Source: Channa striata
Taxonomy: Eukaryota > Chordata > Actinopteri > Anabantiformes > Channidae
Assembly: GCA_033026295.1 (NCBI GenBank)
Contig: JAUPFM010000123.1
Span: 33,857 to 97,856, forward strand
DNA length: 64,000 bases
Reading direction: 5' to 3'
Shown: piece after piece, positions 63,301 to 64,000 of the stretch
How the letters are laid out: each line of letters opens with the position of its first letter
How positions within the stretch are numbered: position 1 is the stretch's first letter
Position numbers and translations under genes: made by a program
The notes under the pieces: model-generated
The model's database searches: none
Told to the model about the DNA's origin: nothing
What the model saw: only the letters and a program-made list of their open reading frames with translations

Positions 63301-64000
63301 GTTTGGAAGCCAAGCTTGTATTGAACAATTTCTGCACAAAACTCAAATAAAACTGTGTCTGCCTTCTTATTTAGCCTAAATCCACTCAGGAGAGACTGAA
63401 AATAAGCTTGTGGGATGTTTCCTTAAAAGACAGTAAATGCATGTAATTCAAGCATCCTTTTGTGCTCGCAATCGCCTTTTCTCAGCGAGAAAATGCTGTT
63501 TTGAAGCCAAGCTTGTACTGAACAATTTCTGCACCAAACTCAAATAAAACTGTGTCTGCCTTCTTATTTAGCCTAAATCCACTCAGGAGAGACTGAAAAT
63601 AAGCTTGTGGGATGTTTCCTTAAAAGACAGTAAATGCATGTAATTCAAGCATCCTTTTATGCTCGCAATCGCCTTTTCTCAGCGAGAAAATGCTGTTTTG
63701 AAGCCAAGCTTGTATATAACAATTTCTGCACCAAACTCAAATAAAACTGTGTCTGCCTTCTTATTTAGCCTAAATCCAATCAGGAGAGACTGAAAATAAA
63801 CTTGTGGGATGTTTCCTTAAAAGACAGTAAATGCATGTAATTCAAGCAACCTTTTATGCTCTTAATCGCTTTTTCTCAGCGAGAAAATGCTGTTTTGAAG
63901 CCAAGCTTGTATTTAAGAATTTCTGCACAAAACATAAATAAAACTGTGTCTGCCTTCTTATTTAGCCTAAATCCACTCAGCAGAACATATACACAAGCTT
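63301..64000 (+). repeat. Right edge of window: satellite continues
   Basis: ATTTAAGAATTTCTGC with ACATAAATAAAAC at 63911 matches 53681 closely, 10,230 bp (52 monomers) earlier. This suggests a further, differently spaced copy of the same haplotype block starting at the window edge. The array is not terminated inside the window. Confidence 0.75.

Larger units (their letters stand above)
3053..64000 (+). repeat. Main satellite array: ~310 head-to-tail monomers of 196-197 bp
   Basis: The whole interval is one monomer repeated without inversion; for example AAGCTTGTATT occurs at 3098, 3294 and 3491. Most copies differ by a small, recurring set of substitutions. Three main forms of the middle segment are seen: CACTCAGCAGAACATATATAC (subforms ATATAAAC, AGATAAAC, ATATACAC), CAATCAGGAGAGACTG with GTGGCATG, and CACTCAGGAGAGACTG with GTGGGATG. 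A fourth marker form has CCTCAATCC plus GACTTAAAATAAGC and GGCATATTTCC. Two HindIII sites cut the monomer into about 92 + 104 bp. No other sequence class interrupts the array. Frames of 60-83 codons recur on both strands, but 196 is not a multiple of three and they have no recognisable domain, so none is called as a gene. Confidence 0.98.

Noticed and set aside
3053..64000. CRISPR-like array (regular repeats)
   Set aside because: Repeats are contiguous 196-bp monomers without unique spacers, in eukaryote-like satellite, and no cas genes are present.
3053..64000. CENP-B box or alpha-satellite
   Set aside because: No TTCG....A..CGGG motif seen in any monomer read, and the unit is about 196 bp rather than 171 bp.
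3053..64000. Pol III B-box / tRNA-derived SINE origin of the monomer (GTAATTCAAGCATCC)
   Set aside because: Only superficial similarity to GGTTCRANNCC; the key G and C positions fail and no A box lies upstream.

Overview
The window is almost entirely one tandem satellite DNA array, interrupted once near its left end by a 1.95-kb GC-rich, CpG-rich segment. I find no protein-coding gene, no rRNA or tRNA, and no intact transposase or reverse transcriptase. The combination of a ~196-bp AT-rich satellite in multimeric higher-order repeats (HORs), a CpG island with perfect NRF1-type sites and GC-rich minisatellites points to a vertebrate (plausibly mammalian) heterochromatic block, probably from a long-read assembly. 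I cannot name the species, and placement at a centromere is not shown.

Layout. 1-1099: about 5.6 satellite monomers, partly diverged. 1096-3052: a single insertion (1100-3048) flanked by a 4-bp direct repeat TTAT, with ends CCCT...AGGG. Inside it, in order: a CpG-island/promoter-like segment with two NRF1 palindromes, a polypyrimidine tract, four to five ~73-bp repeats, and a long minisatellite of 36-37-bp and ~55-bp units built around a GC-rich hairpin. 3053-64000: about 310 satellite monomers of 196-197 bp, all in the same orientation. They fall into local HOR domains: ~985-bp 5-mers (about 3.9-18 kb and 21.6-25.6 kb), a tandem pair of ~1,573-bp 8-mers (12.4-15.6 kb), ~1,378-bp 7-mers (27.9-32.0 kb), another 1,574-bp 8-mer pair (45.5-48.7 kb) and an ~8.66-kb duplication (49.67-55.0 kb and 58.33-63.3 kb).

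Each monomer carries two HindIII sites, an AATAAA hexamer followed by a TG-rich stretch, and two or three short dyads around a small CpG cluster. The spot between two of these dyads is hypervariable in sequence and length.

The most unusual object is the insertion. Removing it with one TTAT restores a consensus monomer exactly, so it is a clean transposition-like event. Its CCCT...AGGG ends and 4-bp target duplication resemble a piggyBac-type element, although the site is TTAT rather than TTAA. It places a CpG promoter and a hairpin-rich GC repeat inside a satellite array, so it could transcribe the satellite; this is inference, not shown by sequence alone.
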